Below are positions 53,303-61,620 of a stretch of 64,000 nucleotides of DNA, piece by piece. The notes below the pieces were generated by a model, which ran no database searches, was not told where the DNA came from, and saw only the letters and a list, made by a program, of their open reading frames with translations. The DNA is from an uncultured Planctomycetaceae bacterium (GTDB lineage Bacteria > Planctomycetota > Planctomycetia > Planctomycetales > Planctomycetaceae). The DNA is taken from contig CALFSX010000171.1 in NCBI GenBank assembly GCA_937916515.1, positions 1-64,000 of the forward strand, given 5' to 3'. The position numbers and the translations under genes are program-made. Position 1 is the stretch's first letter. Each line of letters opens with the position of its first letter.

Positions 53303-55769
53303 CGCGTTTGCGGCTTGCCTGCTCGCCGGCCGCATGCCTGTCGTGGCTGACGACGGTGCGAAACCGAACACGGTGGCGATTGACTTCATTGGAAAGTACT
53401 GCATCCAGTGCCATGAGGGTGATACGGCCGAAGGCGAGCGAGCGTTTGATTCGTTTGTTCTGCCTTTGAAGTCCGTGCAGCAGTTGATCGCGGCTGACGA
53501 AATCATCGACCAGGTGACGCTGAAGTCGATGCCTCCCCAAGATGCCGATCAACCGACTGACGACGAACGTGTTGCCGTGGTGACCGAATTGCGTGAGCAT
53601 ATTCAGCAGGCTCGTGATAAGGTGAAAAGCACGGGCGGCCGCACTGTGATGCGACGGCTTTCCAACCGTGAATATGAAGTGACTCTGGCGGCGTTGTTTG
53701 ATCGCCGAGTCGACACGTTGGGGCTGACGGCCGATTTTCCGAAAGACAACACCAGTGAGCACGTTGACACGATTGGTGAATCGTTGGTGACGTCCGGCTT
53801 TCTGCTGGATCAGTACTTTCAAGCCGCTTCTCGCTTGGTAGAAGCTCGACTGGGCAAGCCGGCCACAAAGCCGGAATCGTGGCACTTCACTGACAATTTT
53901 CGTCAGTACGAAGAATTGACGAACTCGCACCAAAGCGTGTTCAAATTCAAGTTTCTGTGCCTGTATGAGCAGCCAAATACGGATACGCGTCAGGGCGGTT
54001 ACGGGCACATTGAAGATTTTCTTGGCGGCGTGCCGGTGTCCGGGCTTTACGATATTGAAGTGAATGCTCAGGCCATGCACCGCGATACTCACTACGATCC
54101 GAAGATCTTTCGCATCGATTTTTCTGAACCGTTTCAGATTGGTGTCGTACCGGGCGACGTGACAAAAGGCCACATTCATTATCCACAAGCGATTGAACCG
54201 GTTCTGGCAACCGCCATCGTGCCCGACGATCAGCCCGAATGGTTAACCTTTCGAGTTTGGCTGGAAGCTGGTCAGACACCGCGGTTCATTTTCCCTAACG
54301 GCCCGTACGAATCACGGGCGTCGGTGATCGAAACGAACAAACGTTACAAAGATGAATTCAAGAAGCCACAGGATGGTGTCAGCCGCACGACTCTGCTTCG
54401 CGAAGGCAAGTTGCCTCATATCAGAATCGGCGAAATCAAGGTTCACGGTCCCATCGAAGAAGTGGGCGGAGGCAACGAAGAACTGGCCGTGTTTGGCAGC
54501 GCAGGGTTTCAGCCGGATTCAGCATTGGAGCAACTGTATGCGTTCGGTCAGAAAGCTTACCGACGTCCGCTGGATGAATCTGATCGCAAACGGATCGAAA
54601 CCATTTACCAGAAACGCCTGGCCGAAGAAGCCACGCCACGGCAGGCAGCTTTGGACGCGTTGAAGATGATTCTGTGCTCGCCTTCGTTTCTGTACCTCAG
54701 CGAAATCACGCCGGAAGACGAACGAGCCCTCCGGCCGTTCGATCTTGCATCCCGACTTTCGTACGCTCTGTGGGCCGCGCCGCCTGACGACGCGTTGTTC
54801 GCGGCAGCTGAATCGGGCCGGTTGACTGAGTCTGCGGAATTGACGACGCAGATTCAACGTATGCTTAGCGATGATCGGTCGTATGAATTTGTGAACGGGT
54901 TTCTGGACAGCTGGCTGAACCTGCGAGACATCGGCAACCTGCCTCCGCCTCGCAAAGCGGCTTGGGAGTATTATTCAGAGAACCTGCCGGAGTCGATGAA
55001 GCAGGAAGCTCGTTTGTTCTTCACGAATCTGCTTCAGGAAAACGGCCCGGTGACAGACTTCATCGACGCCGACTACGCGTTTGTCGACAAACGCCTGGCG
55101 AAGCTTTACCAGTTGCCCGAACGCGACACTTTGCGTCTTGCGGATGGTTTCCAACGTGTGAGCGTGGCCGAGAGCAAGCAACGCGGCGGTGTGCTGGGGA
55201 TGGCCGGCGTGTTGACCGTCAGTGCGAATGGAGTTGACACATCACCGGTCACTCGAGGTGTCTGGGTTTCAGAAAACATTCTCGGCGTCACGCCTCCCCC
55301 GCCACCCGACGTAGTGCCCGCTCTGGATTCCGATGTCAGCGGAGCCACCACGATTCGTGAAAAGCTGGCGAAACACAGCGCCGACAAAACCTGCGTGGTG
55401 TGCCATCGCAACATCGACCCGCTCGGCTTTGCCCTCGAAACCTTCGACCCCATCGGACGCTGGCGAACAAAATATCCCAAGTCCAATAGTAAGTCAGAAG
55501 CGGCCAGGATTGATCCATCAGGAGAATTCCCTTCCGGCGAAACCTACGCAGACTTTGAAAGCTTCAAACAAGTTCTCGCCAAAGATCGCCGTGACGGGTT
55601 CGCTCGCAACCTGATCGAAAAGCTGCTGACCTATTCAACCGGGCGTCACATGGAGCGCGGCGATCGATACGAGATCGACGACATTCTTGCTCGCGTCAAA
55701 GCCGATAACTTCGGTCTGCGAACCATGGTGGTTGAGGTTTTAACCAGCGAGATCTTTCGTTCGCGGTAG
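53253..55769 (+). CDS. DUF1592/DUF1588/DUF1585 cytochrome-like protein
   Basis: An 838-residue envelope protein of the DUF1587-DUF1592-DUF1588-DUF1585 architecture. A haem motif CIQCH lies near residue 50 in a PSCyt1-like segment, with RRLSNREYEVTLAALF (DUF1587) after it. The C-terminal half has DLASRLSYALWAAPPD (DUF1592), then GVLTVSANGVDTSPVTRGVWV with CVVCHRNIDPLGFALE, a second CxxCH (DUF1588/1585). The partner is the DUF1552 gene. Start: the frame is open to 52920, but upstream sequence is repeat. ATG 53253 gives MLFRLPRHWVKGGALV plus a good hydrophobic core ending VVADD, and these first residues are encoded by repeat copy D. No clear ribosome site precedes this ATG. Confidence 0.88.
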   Translation: MLFRLPRHWVKGGALVVAFAACLLAGRMPVVADDGAKPNTVAIDFIGKYCIQCHEGDTAEGERAFDSFVLPLKSVQQLIAADEIIDQVTLKSMPPQDADQPTDDERVAVVTELREHIQQARDKVKSTGGRTVMRRLSNREYEVTLAALFDRRVDTLGLTADFPKDNTSEHVDTIGESLVTSGFLLDQYFQAASRLVEARLGKPATKPESWHFTDNFRQYEELTNSHQSVFKFKFLCLYEQPNTDTRQGGYGHIEDFLGGVPVSGLYDIEVNAQAMHRDTHYDPKIFRIDFSEPFQIGVVPGDVTKGHIHYPQAIEPVLATAIVPDDQPEWLTFRVWLEAGQTPRFIFPNGPYESRASVIETNKRYKDEFKKPQDGVSRTTLLREGKLPHIRIGEIKVHGPIEEVGGGNEELAVFGSAGFQPDSALEQLYAFGQKAYRRPLDESDRKRIETIYQKRLAEEATPRQAALDALKMILCSPSFLYLSEITPEDERALRPFDLASRLSYALWAAPPDDALFAAAESGRLTESAELTTQIQRMLSDDRSYEFVNGFLDSWLNLRDIGNLPPPRKAAWEYYSENLPESMKQEARLFFTNLLQENGPVTDFIDADYAFVDKRLAKLYQLPERDTLRLADGFQRVSVAESKQRGGVLGMAGVLTVSANGVDTSPVTRGVWVSENILGVTPPPPPDVVPALDSDVSGATTIREKLAKHSADKTCVVCHRNIDPLGFALETFDPIGRWRTKYPKSNSKSEAARIDPSGEFPSGETYADFESFKQVLAKDRRDGFARNLIEKLLTYSTGRHMERGDRYEIDDILARVKADNFGLRTMVVEVLTSEIFRSR
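55734..55769 (+). repeat. Gene-end repeat, copy 1 (3' end of the DUF1592 gene)
   Basis: The final 36 nt of the DUF1592 gene (coding EVLTSEIFRSR and stop) recur at 56612-56647 with two mismatches. The last 25 nt, from CAGCGAGATC to the TAG, are identical. Confidence 0.92.
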
Positions 55770-55776
55770 TTCCAAG

Positions 55777-55860
55777 CCACAGATGAAACACAGATTTTCA
55801 CAGATAGGCTCAAGCATTGAACCTCGCAACATCTGTGCAAATCTGTGTTTCATCCGTGGC
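55777..55860. repeat. CACAGAT-type palindromic repeat, unit 1
   Basis: GCCACAGATGAAACACAGAT and following bases (55777-55806) are inverted at 55831-55860 (ATCTGTG...ATCTGTGTTTCATCCGTGGC), arms of about 30 bp with a 24-nt loop. It begins 7 nt after the DUF1592 stop codon. Confidence 0.9.
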
Positions 55861-55890
55861 TTAGAAATAACAAGTCAGATACGGCTCTGC

Positions 55891-56259
55891 TCAAAGCACC
55901 ATCCGTTTGAACTCAACTTTTTCACGGCCAAAATTGATCAGCAGCCCAAACTTAATTCCGGTTGCCTTCAGTTCGTTCAATAATTGTGCTTCGTCCGCAG
56001 CCTGGTATGTCTTTGCGATTTTCAGTTCAGCGATTACCAGCTCTTCCACGAACAGATCCGCGAAATATTCTCCTACCAGGATGTTCTTGTAACGTACTTT
56101 GATTTGCGCCTCCGTTTCGCACCCGTGGCCCCTTTGAATCAGTTCTGCCTGCATCGCTTTCCGATAGACCTTCTCAAGAAATCCGTACCCAAGGACGTTG
56201 TGAACCTCGAACGCAGCTCCAATGATCGCTTCCGTAATTTCTTTGTGCTCAAACGACAA
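55891..56259 (-). CDS. GxxExxY protein (PD-(D/E)XK nuclease-like)
   Basis: A 122-residue protein of the GxxExxY family (Pfam PDDEXK_3), widespread but of unknown role. The name motif GFLEKVY is at 26-32. The nuclease-like active site is visible as Asp68 (in YFADLF) and Glu78-Leu-Lys80 (ELK), with Lys also close in KIAKTYQ. Start: TTG 56259 has GGAGG 4 nt before it and gives the usual family N-terminus SFEHKEITEAIIGA. The longer frame from 56325 would translate part of a CACAGAT repeat and is rejected. The gene lies between palindromic repeats and between two copies of a DUF1592 3' end, which suggests a mobile or repeat-linked unit. Confidence 0.88.
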   Translation of the reverse strand: MSFEHKEITEAIIGAAFEVHNVLGYGFLEKVYRKAMQAELIQRGHGCETEAQIKVRYKNILVGEYFADLFVEELVIAELKIAKTYQAADEAQLLNELKATGIKFGLLINFGREKVEFKRMVL

Positions 56260-56278
56260 GGTTCCTCCATCATTTATC

Positions 56279-56308
56279 GCCACAGATAAAACACAGATTT
56301 TCACAGAT
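56279..56308 (+). repeat. CACAGAT-type repeat, single arm
   Basis: GCCACAGATAAAACACAGAT and following bases match the left arm of the palindrome at 55777 at nearly every position. No inverted partner follows directly. It lies just upstream of the GxxExxY start. Confidence 0.88.
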
Positions 56309-56525
56309 GCTGCACTCTCCCGCAATCAGTTTACCCTGAACTACTGACGCCGCTCGATGAAGTGCTCAACCAAGCGGCCGAATCAACTCGCCGCCCGTAC
56401 AAGTATCGGTCGTATTGAACGCTGCTTCTGTGGTGTAATCGAGATCTGCGAAGACTCTGATTTGCATAACCGATTAGCTCGTCGCCTGCGCGCGGCATCA
56501 AGTAGAGCGACAGAGAAAAGTTCTT

Positions 56526-56590
56526 AGCCACAGATGGAACACAGATAGGCCCAATCATTGATCCGCGTCACATCTGTGTTTCATCTGTGG
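56526..56590. repeat. CACAGAT-type palindromic repeat, unit 2
   Basis: GCCACAGATGGAACACAGAT (from 56524) is inverted as ATCTGTGTTTCATCTGTGGC (to 56590). It is shorter than unit 1, and a gene-end remnant follows at 56606. Confidence 0.88.
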
Positions 56591-56605
56591 CAGAAGAATT
56601 CACCG

Positions 56606-56647
56606 GTCGTCGAGGCTTTAAGCAGCGAGATCTTTCGTTCGCGGTAG
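56606..56647 (+). pseudogene. Remnant of a DUF1592 gene 3' end
   Basis: Codes VVEALSSEIFRSR and stop, against VVEVLTSEIFRSR at the end of the intact DUF1592 gene. The DNA matches 34 of 36 nt, with further synonymous differences upstream (GTCGTC for GTGGTT), so it may derive from a paralogue or an old duplication. It starts within 16 nt of the palindrome end at 56590. Confidence 0.75.
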
Positions 56648-56849
56648 ACGAAGCACCAAAGCCGCCGTTGCCTCGAACGACAAGATTCAATACTCGTCGC
56701 TTAAAGCTACACCCAAATGCGACCTATAGAAGTCGGTCGCTGGGTTCTGGATCTGGATGTTTCCGTCTCGATGGCTCGAAACATTATTGTGTCTCCATGT
56801 ACAATGTTCAGATCGGCCCCGATTCATTTACATAACTGGAGTGATAGTC

Positions 56850-57350
56850 GTGAAAAGCAGTGGTTTGGTGCTTCAAATTGTGTGTTTCGGAGTTTGGCTT
56901 TGTGGAGTTTTATTCTTGAACGGAATTGTCGAAGCTGAGGACCATCCTGCATTTCAACCGGTGAAAGAACTGTTTGCCGCAATGTCCAAACACGATGGCA
57001 AGGCGATGCAGGAGACTTCAACAGAGGACTTCCAATTACTCGAACATGGCGAAGACTGGACGATGCAGCAGCTCGTGGACGCCGTTCAGCCCAAGGGCCA
57101 ACCGTATGAGCGCAAGAACTTCTTCAGGCAGATTCGAGCTCGACACAAAGGCGACGTGGCCTGGGTGAGCTACTGGAATAAGGCAGAGATTCGTCGTGAC
57201 AGCGGGCTGCGGACCGTCGTTTGGCTCGAAAGTGCAGTGATGGTCAAAGAAGACGACCGCTGGAAAGTCCAACTGATGCATTCGACTCGTTTAGAACCAG
57301 ACAAATTTCCAAAGAATATTGAATGGGTTCAGTTTGAACCGACTCCATAA
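56850..57350 (+). CDS. Secreted NTF2-like (DUF4440/SnoaL-type) protein
   Basis: A 166-residue protein with a signal or anchor segment (about 6-26, LVLQIVCFGVWLCGVLFL) and a single NTF2-like cone fold: PVKELFAAMSKHDGKAMQETSTEDFQLLEHG, then a strand pair RTVVWLESAVMVKEDDRWKVQLMHSTRL. Such domains bind small molecules or serve as enzymes; no catalytic residue can be assigned. The frame is open to 56757; GTG 56850 is chosen because GGAG lies 8 nt upstream and it gives a normal signal peptide. GTG 56841 is an alternative. It is separate from the repeat region to the left. Confidence 0.72.
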   Translation: MKSSGLVLQIVCFGVWLCGVLFLNGIVEAEDHPAFQPVKELFAAMSKHDGKAMQETSTEDFQLLEHGEDWTMQQLVDAVQPKGQPYERKNFFRQIRARHKGDVAWVSYWNKAEIRRDSGLRTVVWLESAVMVKEDDRWKVQLMHSTRLEPDKFPKNIEWVQFEPTP

Positions 57351-57362
57351 CCATCCTGTGTA

Positions 57363-57410
57363 TACGTTTTCTGCAACTCGTTCCCAAGCTCCAGCCGGGT
57401 AACGAGGAAC
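57363..57410 (+). repeat. CTCGTTCCC-type repeat, copy 1
   Basis: ACGTTTTCTG then CTCGTTCCCAAGCTCCAGCC and GGTAACGAGGAAC. A second copy in the same orientation lies at 58170-58215. CTCGTT/AACGAG can pair. Confidence 0.82.
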
Positions 57411-57475
57411 AGAGCGCAGAGAAGCAGACAGCATGTCGGGGCGAGGCATCATCTGTCGTTGGCACTCTTGCCTGT

Positions 57476-58120
57476 TCAGGGATCAATTAACCTGGCATCT
57501 TCAGCGGTTTTTACGCGGCGGCAGCGGCCATCTAGTTGGCAGACCCACGCGCTGCCATCTCGATGATTGCTCGATACGGAATGCCCTGGGCTGTTGACGA
57601 CGAAGCTTAGTTCTGTCATGGCCGGATCGCTGGGTTTGGTCCACGGAATGTCGGAGTGGGAGCATTCAATCAGCAATAGCTCGCTGACCCGTTCTTTGGC
57701 GTATACGGGTCTGTCTTCCGCATAGAAGTAGTTTGTGCAGAAGCCGCTTTTCTGTTCGACCGAGCAGTCAATGCACTGAAAATAGGGCAGCATTCGCGGC
57801 AGTAAACTAATGTTGTGTTCGCTGTCCCACGTCTCATCCAAATGAAATTCGTCGAACAGTTCCTTTGCGTTTAGGTAGGGCAGTATCTTTATGCGCCAGC
57901 TGAGCAACGGTGTTCCGTCCTCGTCGACCACATCGTGAGGAAATTCGCCGTACGCTTCAAGATAAACATGTAGTGCAAAACCAACCTGGAAAATGTGGGA
58001 CTTGCATTGAGTACAGCGGGCAGCGGCACGCGCTTGTGCGACGAACTCATACAGCAAGGCTCCTGCGAGGATCACTACGCTGGAAGCAATAATGAATAAA
58101 GCTCGTTTTCGAAACATCAT
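57476..58120 (-). CDS. DUF1559-like protein with N-terminal TM helix
   Basis: A 214-residue protein resembling the pseudopilin-like DUF1559 family that is expanded in planctomycetes. ARAAARCTQCKSHIFQVGFALHVYLEAYGEFP and LLSWRIKILPYL match the family core, and a C-terminal segment DGSAWVCQLDGR is close to the usual end. The N-terminal helix (about 6-28) lacks the GFTLIE prepilin cleavage site, so it is probably a simple TM anchor. Two ATG codons lie in a row (58120, 58117), with GGAG just upstream. The gene sits between two direct copies of the CTCGTTCCC repeat. Confidence 0.75.
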   Translation of the reverse strand: MMFRKRALFIIASSVVILAGALLYEFVAQARAAARCTQCKSHIFQVGFALHVYLEAYGEFPHDVVDEDGTPLLSWRIKILPYLNAKELFDEFHLDETWDSEHNISLLPRMLPYFQCIDCSVEQKSGFCTNYFYAEDRPVYAKERVSELLLIECSHSDIPWTKPSDPAMTELSFVVNSPGHSVSSNHRDGSAWVCQLDGRCRRVKTAEDARLIDP

Positions 58121-58169
58121 TTCTCCGCCATAGTCTGGTCGAACAACTCTTTCGGCGAATTGAAGTGTA

Positions 58170-58215
58170 CGTTTTCTTTATCTCGTTCCCAAGCGCCAGC
58201 CTGGTAACGAGGAAC
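58170..58215 (+). repeat. CTCGTTCCC-type repeat, copy 2
   Basis: ACGTTTTCTTTAT then CTCGTTCCCAAGCGCCAGCC and GGTAACGAGGAAC, same direction as copy 1. It is followed by a further stretch with GAAGACAGCACGACGGGG that resembles sequence after copy 1. Confidence 0.82.
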
Positions 58216-58246
58216 AAAACGCATTAAGCGCAGAGGTTCGCAGAGA

Positions 58247-58897
58247 TCAGGAGTTGCTTTCATGAAAACTATGCGAGCCTCTGCTTCTGTGCGGTCTCTG
58301 CGATAAAGAAGACAGCACGACGGGGTTAACATGCAGACAAGCAGGCCGGATTGCGGTAAGCGAAAGCCGGCAACGGTTCTGAATCTCGCAGGCAAAGCGA
58401 AGCCGGGTCTTCCAGCCAATGCTCGCTTTGACAGGAATCAGAAACGGATGCTGCAACCAGAGCCCGCCAACGAAACACGGCAGAAGCACAAGAGTTGCCG
58501 CGCCATGCCACGTATCCAGGTAACCGTATCCCAGATAGGTGAGGAAACTACCGAAGCCCGCAATGCCACTGGCGATAAGCGTCCACCACGCCCATGGTTC
58601 ATGGCTTTGCAGCGGGAATTCGGCCAGCCAAAGGTACAGAAAGGCGATCGCGACCAGCGATCCACCAAAACTGATGCGGTCATGAATCATAAAATGCACG
58701 ATGCGGCATTCGTTGATACTGCAAAGTTCTTCCGCTGCCATCTGCAGAAACTCTACGTCATGCGGCAGAAAGTGTCCGGTGAGCGACTGAAAAATTGCGA
58801 ACAGGCCCGCCAGTGCCAGGCAGATTCCGCAAAATGAAATCAGCGACCGTCCATCACCGACAAACGTCTCCCAAAGTCCGCGATGATGATGTTGCAT
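58247..58897 (-). CDS. Membrane protein, probably truncated at its C-terminus
   Basis: A 216-residue integral membrane protein. The first 150 residues are convincing: VGDGRSLISFCGICLALAGLFAIFQSLTGHFLPHD, HFMIHDRISFGGSLVAIAFLYLWLAEFPL, GIAGFGSFLTYLGYGYLDTWHG. I recall this as the first half of a larger family of unknown function in which the block repeats (a second HDR-x-FGG unit). Here the second half is missing and the last 60 residues are Arg/Ser-rich and run into repeat sequence (58180-58330). It may be a truncated gene. No strong ribosome site precedes the ATG. Confidence 0.65.
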   Translation of the reverse strand: MQHHHRGLWETFVGDGRSLISFCGICLALAGLFAIFQSLTGHFLPHDVEFLQMAAEELCSINECRIVHFMIHDRISFGGSLVAIAFLYLWLAEFPLQSHEPWAWWTLIASGIAGFGSFLTYLGYGYLDTWHGAATLVLLPCFVGGLWLQHPFLIPVKASIGWKTRLRFACEIQNRCRLSLTAIRPACLHVNPVVLSSLSQRPHRSRGSHSFHESNS

Positions 58898-59249
58898 GAA
58901 GAACGTTCTTTCTATTCGACAGCGCCGCAGTTCGCGGTTGCGTACATTCTGAGCTGAGGAACGTCGTCAGACTACTGTAGTCGATGTATATTTGTTTACT
59001 GGAGCCACTGCAAGGTATTGACGTGACCAGAAAAAGTCTAATCGTGGCTATTTGCAAGGCGTTCAAAGTCAAAGTGGTCAAGTGTTCGCAATTTTCAAAA
59101 GACAGGCGAACTTCGCCTGCGTTAGAAGAGCAGATCGCGACTCGTTGATTGCTGAATAGTCGACATGTCGTTAGCTTAAGCGTTTGGCGAGAAATTTACC
59201 GTCGGGTTTCGGCGGATGTTGTGATGCTCAAATATAGAGGACATGAAAC
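58898..59249. other. Divergent intergenic region, membrane protein / CDGSH gene
   Basis: About 350 bp. A 12-bp perfect palindrome AAGAACGTTCTT is at about 58900-58911, right at the membrane protein gene's start. AGAGG at 59235 serves the CDGSH gene. Nothing else is supported. Confidence 0.45.
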
Positions 59250-59456
59250 GTGTCAGAAGCTAAAATTGTTGTGCGAGATAATGGTCCGTTTTTGGTCACG
59301 GGGCCTGCGGTCGTGGAAGATGCCAATGGAAACAAGTTCGATCTGAAAGGCAAAGAAACGTTTGCGCTGTGTCGTTGCGGAGCTTCTGCCAACCGTCCGT
59401 TTTGTGATGGTGCTCATAATCGCTGTGGCTTTGAATCTGCTGAACGAGCGTCGTAA
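59250..59456 (+). CDS. CDGSH iron-sulfur domain protein
   Basis: A 68-residue [2Fe-2S] protein. The cluster ligands Cys41, Cys43, Cys52 and His56 sit in CRCGASANRPFCDGAH, an exact CDGSH-type motif. It is a single-domain form like those often found in bacteria, probably an electron- or cluster-transfer protein in the cytoplasm. The start is GTG 59250 with AGAGG 11 nt upstream. It is probably monocistronic; a terminator-like hairpin lies about 100 nt downstream. Confidence 0.92.
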   Translation: MSEAKIVVRDNGPFLVTGPAVVEDANGNKFDLKGKETFALCRCGASANRPFCDGAHNRCGFESAERAS

Positions 59457-59559
59457 GGTTCAGGCTGTTGAGATAGTTAACGCTTGTTCTTACGTCCTGT
59501 TCTTTGCGATTTTTGTTCAGGGCTGTTTCTCAGTCCGTTAATCAATAAACCTGATGTGT

Positions 59560-59584
59560 GCCCGTGGCGATTGCGCGGGCTTTT
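59560..59584 (+). terminator. Terminator-like hairpin after the CDGSH gene
   Basis: GCCCG (59560-59564) pairs with CGGGC (59576-59580) over an 11-nt loop, followed by TTTTCTT. The stem is short. Confidence 0.5.
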
Positions 59585-59646
59585 CTTCTGCGCGGCTGGA
59601 TATATTTTTGCATCACTTTTTTCTGAGCGATTCCGGGGTTACGAAA

Positions 59647-61620
59647 ATGTGTTGGGCAAGTCATCTTCGAACAGTATTGTGGATGTGTCTGTGCTTTACT
59701 TTGGTTGCGGACGTCTCTTCGGCTCAGGGGCCGGACCCCAAAGTTGTTGCGGGATTGCAGGCGGGCTTGAAGGGCTTGCAGGCAACTCTGGCGGATTTAC
59801 AGCAGGCCCCGCAAACGCAGACTCGAGACGGAAAGTTGCTGTTTGCTGACGTTGCTGTTTTTGCGAAGGCGGTTGAATGGATGCTGCGGCATAACGAATT
59901 CCCGAAGAAGGAATACGCAAAGCAGGCGGTTGCGGCCTTGCGAATCGGTGACGAACGAGCGGCGGAATTGAAGGCTGGCAACGCATCGTGGGAATGGCGC
60001 AGCGGGCAATCGATTCGAGGCTATGTGTCGGGCGTCGACGGATCGGTGCAGCCCTATGCTGTGACTTTGCCGGAAGGTGTGAATCTGACTTCCGGAGATC
60101 GCTGGCCTTTGCAGGTTGTGTTGCACGGTCGTTCCAACGATATGAACGAAGTGAATTTCATTTCAAAGCACGAAGGCAAAGCTTTGCCAGAAGGCCAGAA
60201 TTGGATTCAGCTGGACGTTTATGGTCGAGGAAACAATGCGTATCGTTGGGCGGGCGAATCCGATGTGTTTGAAGCGATGTCTGATGTTCGCCGGAGGTTT
60301 CGGATTGACGATCATCGCATTACGCTTCGAGGTTTTTCGATGGGTGGAGCGGGGGCGTGGCATCTTGGGCTGCATCATCCGGCGACCTGGTCATCGGTTG
60401 GACCTGGTGCTGGCTTTGTCGATTTTTACAAGTATCAGAAACAGACCGAACGACTTCCGGAATGGCAACACCAAACGCTTGGCATTTACGATGCGTTGGA
60501 CTATTCACTTAATGCGGCTAACGTGCCCGTGTGTGCTTATGGCGGCGAACTTGATCCTCAGGCAGCTTCGGCCATTCGAGTGACAGAAGCGGCTAAAGCT
60601 CTGGACGTCGACGTAAAACTTTTGATCGGCCCGGGCATGGGACATAAGTTTCATCCGGATAGTTTTAAAGAGTACATGGCGTTTCATAAAGAGAAGTCCG
60701 ACGCTGGCAGGCTTCGCAACATGGGCCGTCGGCAAATTCGTTTTACAACTCGAACTTTAAAATACAACAAATGCGATTGGGCGACGATTGAAGAAATGGA
60801 GCAGGTTTACGAACCAGCTACCATTGAAGCCACAATCGGGGATAATGGAATTGTGAAAATTAGTGTGACCAACGTCGCCGTGTTCAGTATTGCTCGAGAC
60901 ATCGCTCAGTTTGTTGACATTGATGACCAGTTGCTTCCTTGCAGTGACGCAGCAGACGGCTTGCTGCCGAACGTTTATTACGAAAAAACAAGCAACGGTT
61001 GGACGGCTCAAACTTATGATGAGTCTCGAGCATTTTCTGACAATCCGGATCTGAATAAACGTCACGGATTACAGGGCCCCATCGATGATGCCTTCATGTC
61101 ACCGTTTGTGTGTGTCGTCGGCAGCGGCGGCTTTGGTGTAGACGATCACGGTCAATGGGCCAACTGGACGTTTAACCGCTTTCAAACGGAATTCGACAAG
61201 TGGATGCGAGCGGCCATACCTGTTGTGGAGGCTGCCGATGTCAGCGAAGACGATTTGCCAGGGAAGAATCTGATCTTGTTCGGCGATGCAACGTCGAACC
61301 CGATGATTCAAAAAGTGCTTCCTGAGCTGCCTGTAGAATGGACGACTGAACACATCAAAATCGGCGACAGAAGTTTTGATGCGAAGACTCACGGGCTTAG
61401 CATGATCTTCCCAAACCCGTTGAATCCTCGGAAGTATGTCGTGATCAATTCCGGCCACACGTTTCACGAACAGGATTTCAAGAATTCCAACAGCTGGTTG
61501 TTTCCTCGATTGGGAGACATCGCTGTTCAGAAGTTCACGAAGAATGCCGACGGTGGTTTTGACGAAGAAATCGTTTGGGCGGCCAACTTCAATTCTGGCT
61601 GGGTACTACCCGGGAAGTAA
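59647..61620 (+). CDS. Secreted PHB-depolymerase/prolyl-oligopeptidase-like esterase
   Basis: A 657-residue exported serine hydrolase. A signal peptide (about 1-25, ending VSSA) is followed by an N-terminal helical domain and a hydrolase domain. The nucleophile elbow GFSMGGAG has Ser231. LQVVLHGR carries the oxyanion strand, and the acid and His lie in GGELDPQA and GMGHKFHPDS. A C-terminal region from about 390 continues for 270 residues (SGGFGVDDHGQWANWTF and later VVINSGHTFHEQD) and may be a second domain. Close relatives in planctomycetes are annotated as prolyl oligopeptidase or esterase; the substrate is not known. ATG 59647 is chosen as the signal peptide begins there; the frame opens at 59554. 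Confidence 0.82.
   Translation: MCWASHLRTVLWMCLCFTLVADVSSAQGPDPKVVAGLQAGLKGLQATLADLQQAPQTQTRDGKLLFADVAVFAKAVEWMLRHNEFPKKEYAKQAVAALRIGDERAAELKAGNASWEWRSGQSIRGYVSGVDGSVQPYAVTLPEGVNLTSGDRWPLQVVLHGRSNDMNEVNFISKHEGKALPEGQNWIQLDVYGRGNNAYRWAGESDVFEAMSDVRRRFRIDDHRITLRGFSMGGAGAWHLGLHHPATWSSVGPGAGFVDFYKYQKQTERLPEWQHQTLGIYDALDYSLNAANVPVCAYGGELDPQAASAIRVTEAAKALDVDVKLLIGPGMGHKFHPDSFKEYMAFHKEKSDAGRLRNMGRRQIRFTTRTLKYNKCDWATIEEMEQVYEPATIEATIGDNGIVKISVTNVAVFSIARDIAQFVDIDDQLLPCSDAADGLLPNVYYEKTSNGWTAQTYDESRAFSDNPDLNKRHGLQGPIDDAFMSPFVCVVGSGGFGVDDHGQWANWTFNRFQTEFDKWMRAAIPVVEAADVSEDDLPGKNLILFGDATSNPMIQKVLPELPVEWTTEHIKIGDRSFDAKTHGLSMIFPNPLNPRKYVVINSGHTFHEQDFKNSNSWLFPRLGDIAVQKFTKNADGGFDEEIVWAANFNSGWVLPGK

Larger units (their letters stand above)
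56260..56849. other. Repeat-rich gap after the GxxExxY gene
   Basis: About 590 bp. Holds the half-repeat 56279-56308, palindrome 56526-56590, the gene-end remnant 56606-56647 and the leader of the DUF4440-like gene. No independent gene is supported. Confidence 0.55.

Noticed and set aside
56260-56325. Longer GxxExxY start at 56325
   Set aside because: The added residues are the translated CACAGAT repeat; TTG 56259 has a strong ribosome site at the right distance.
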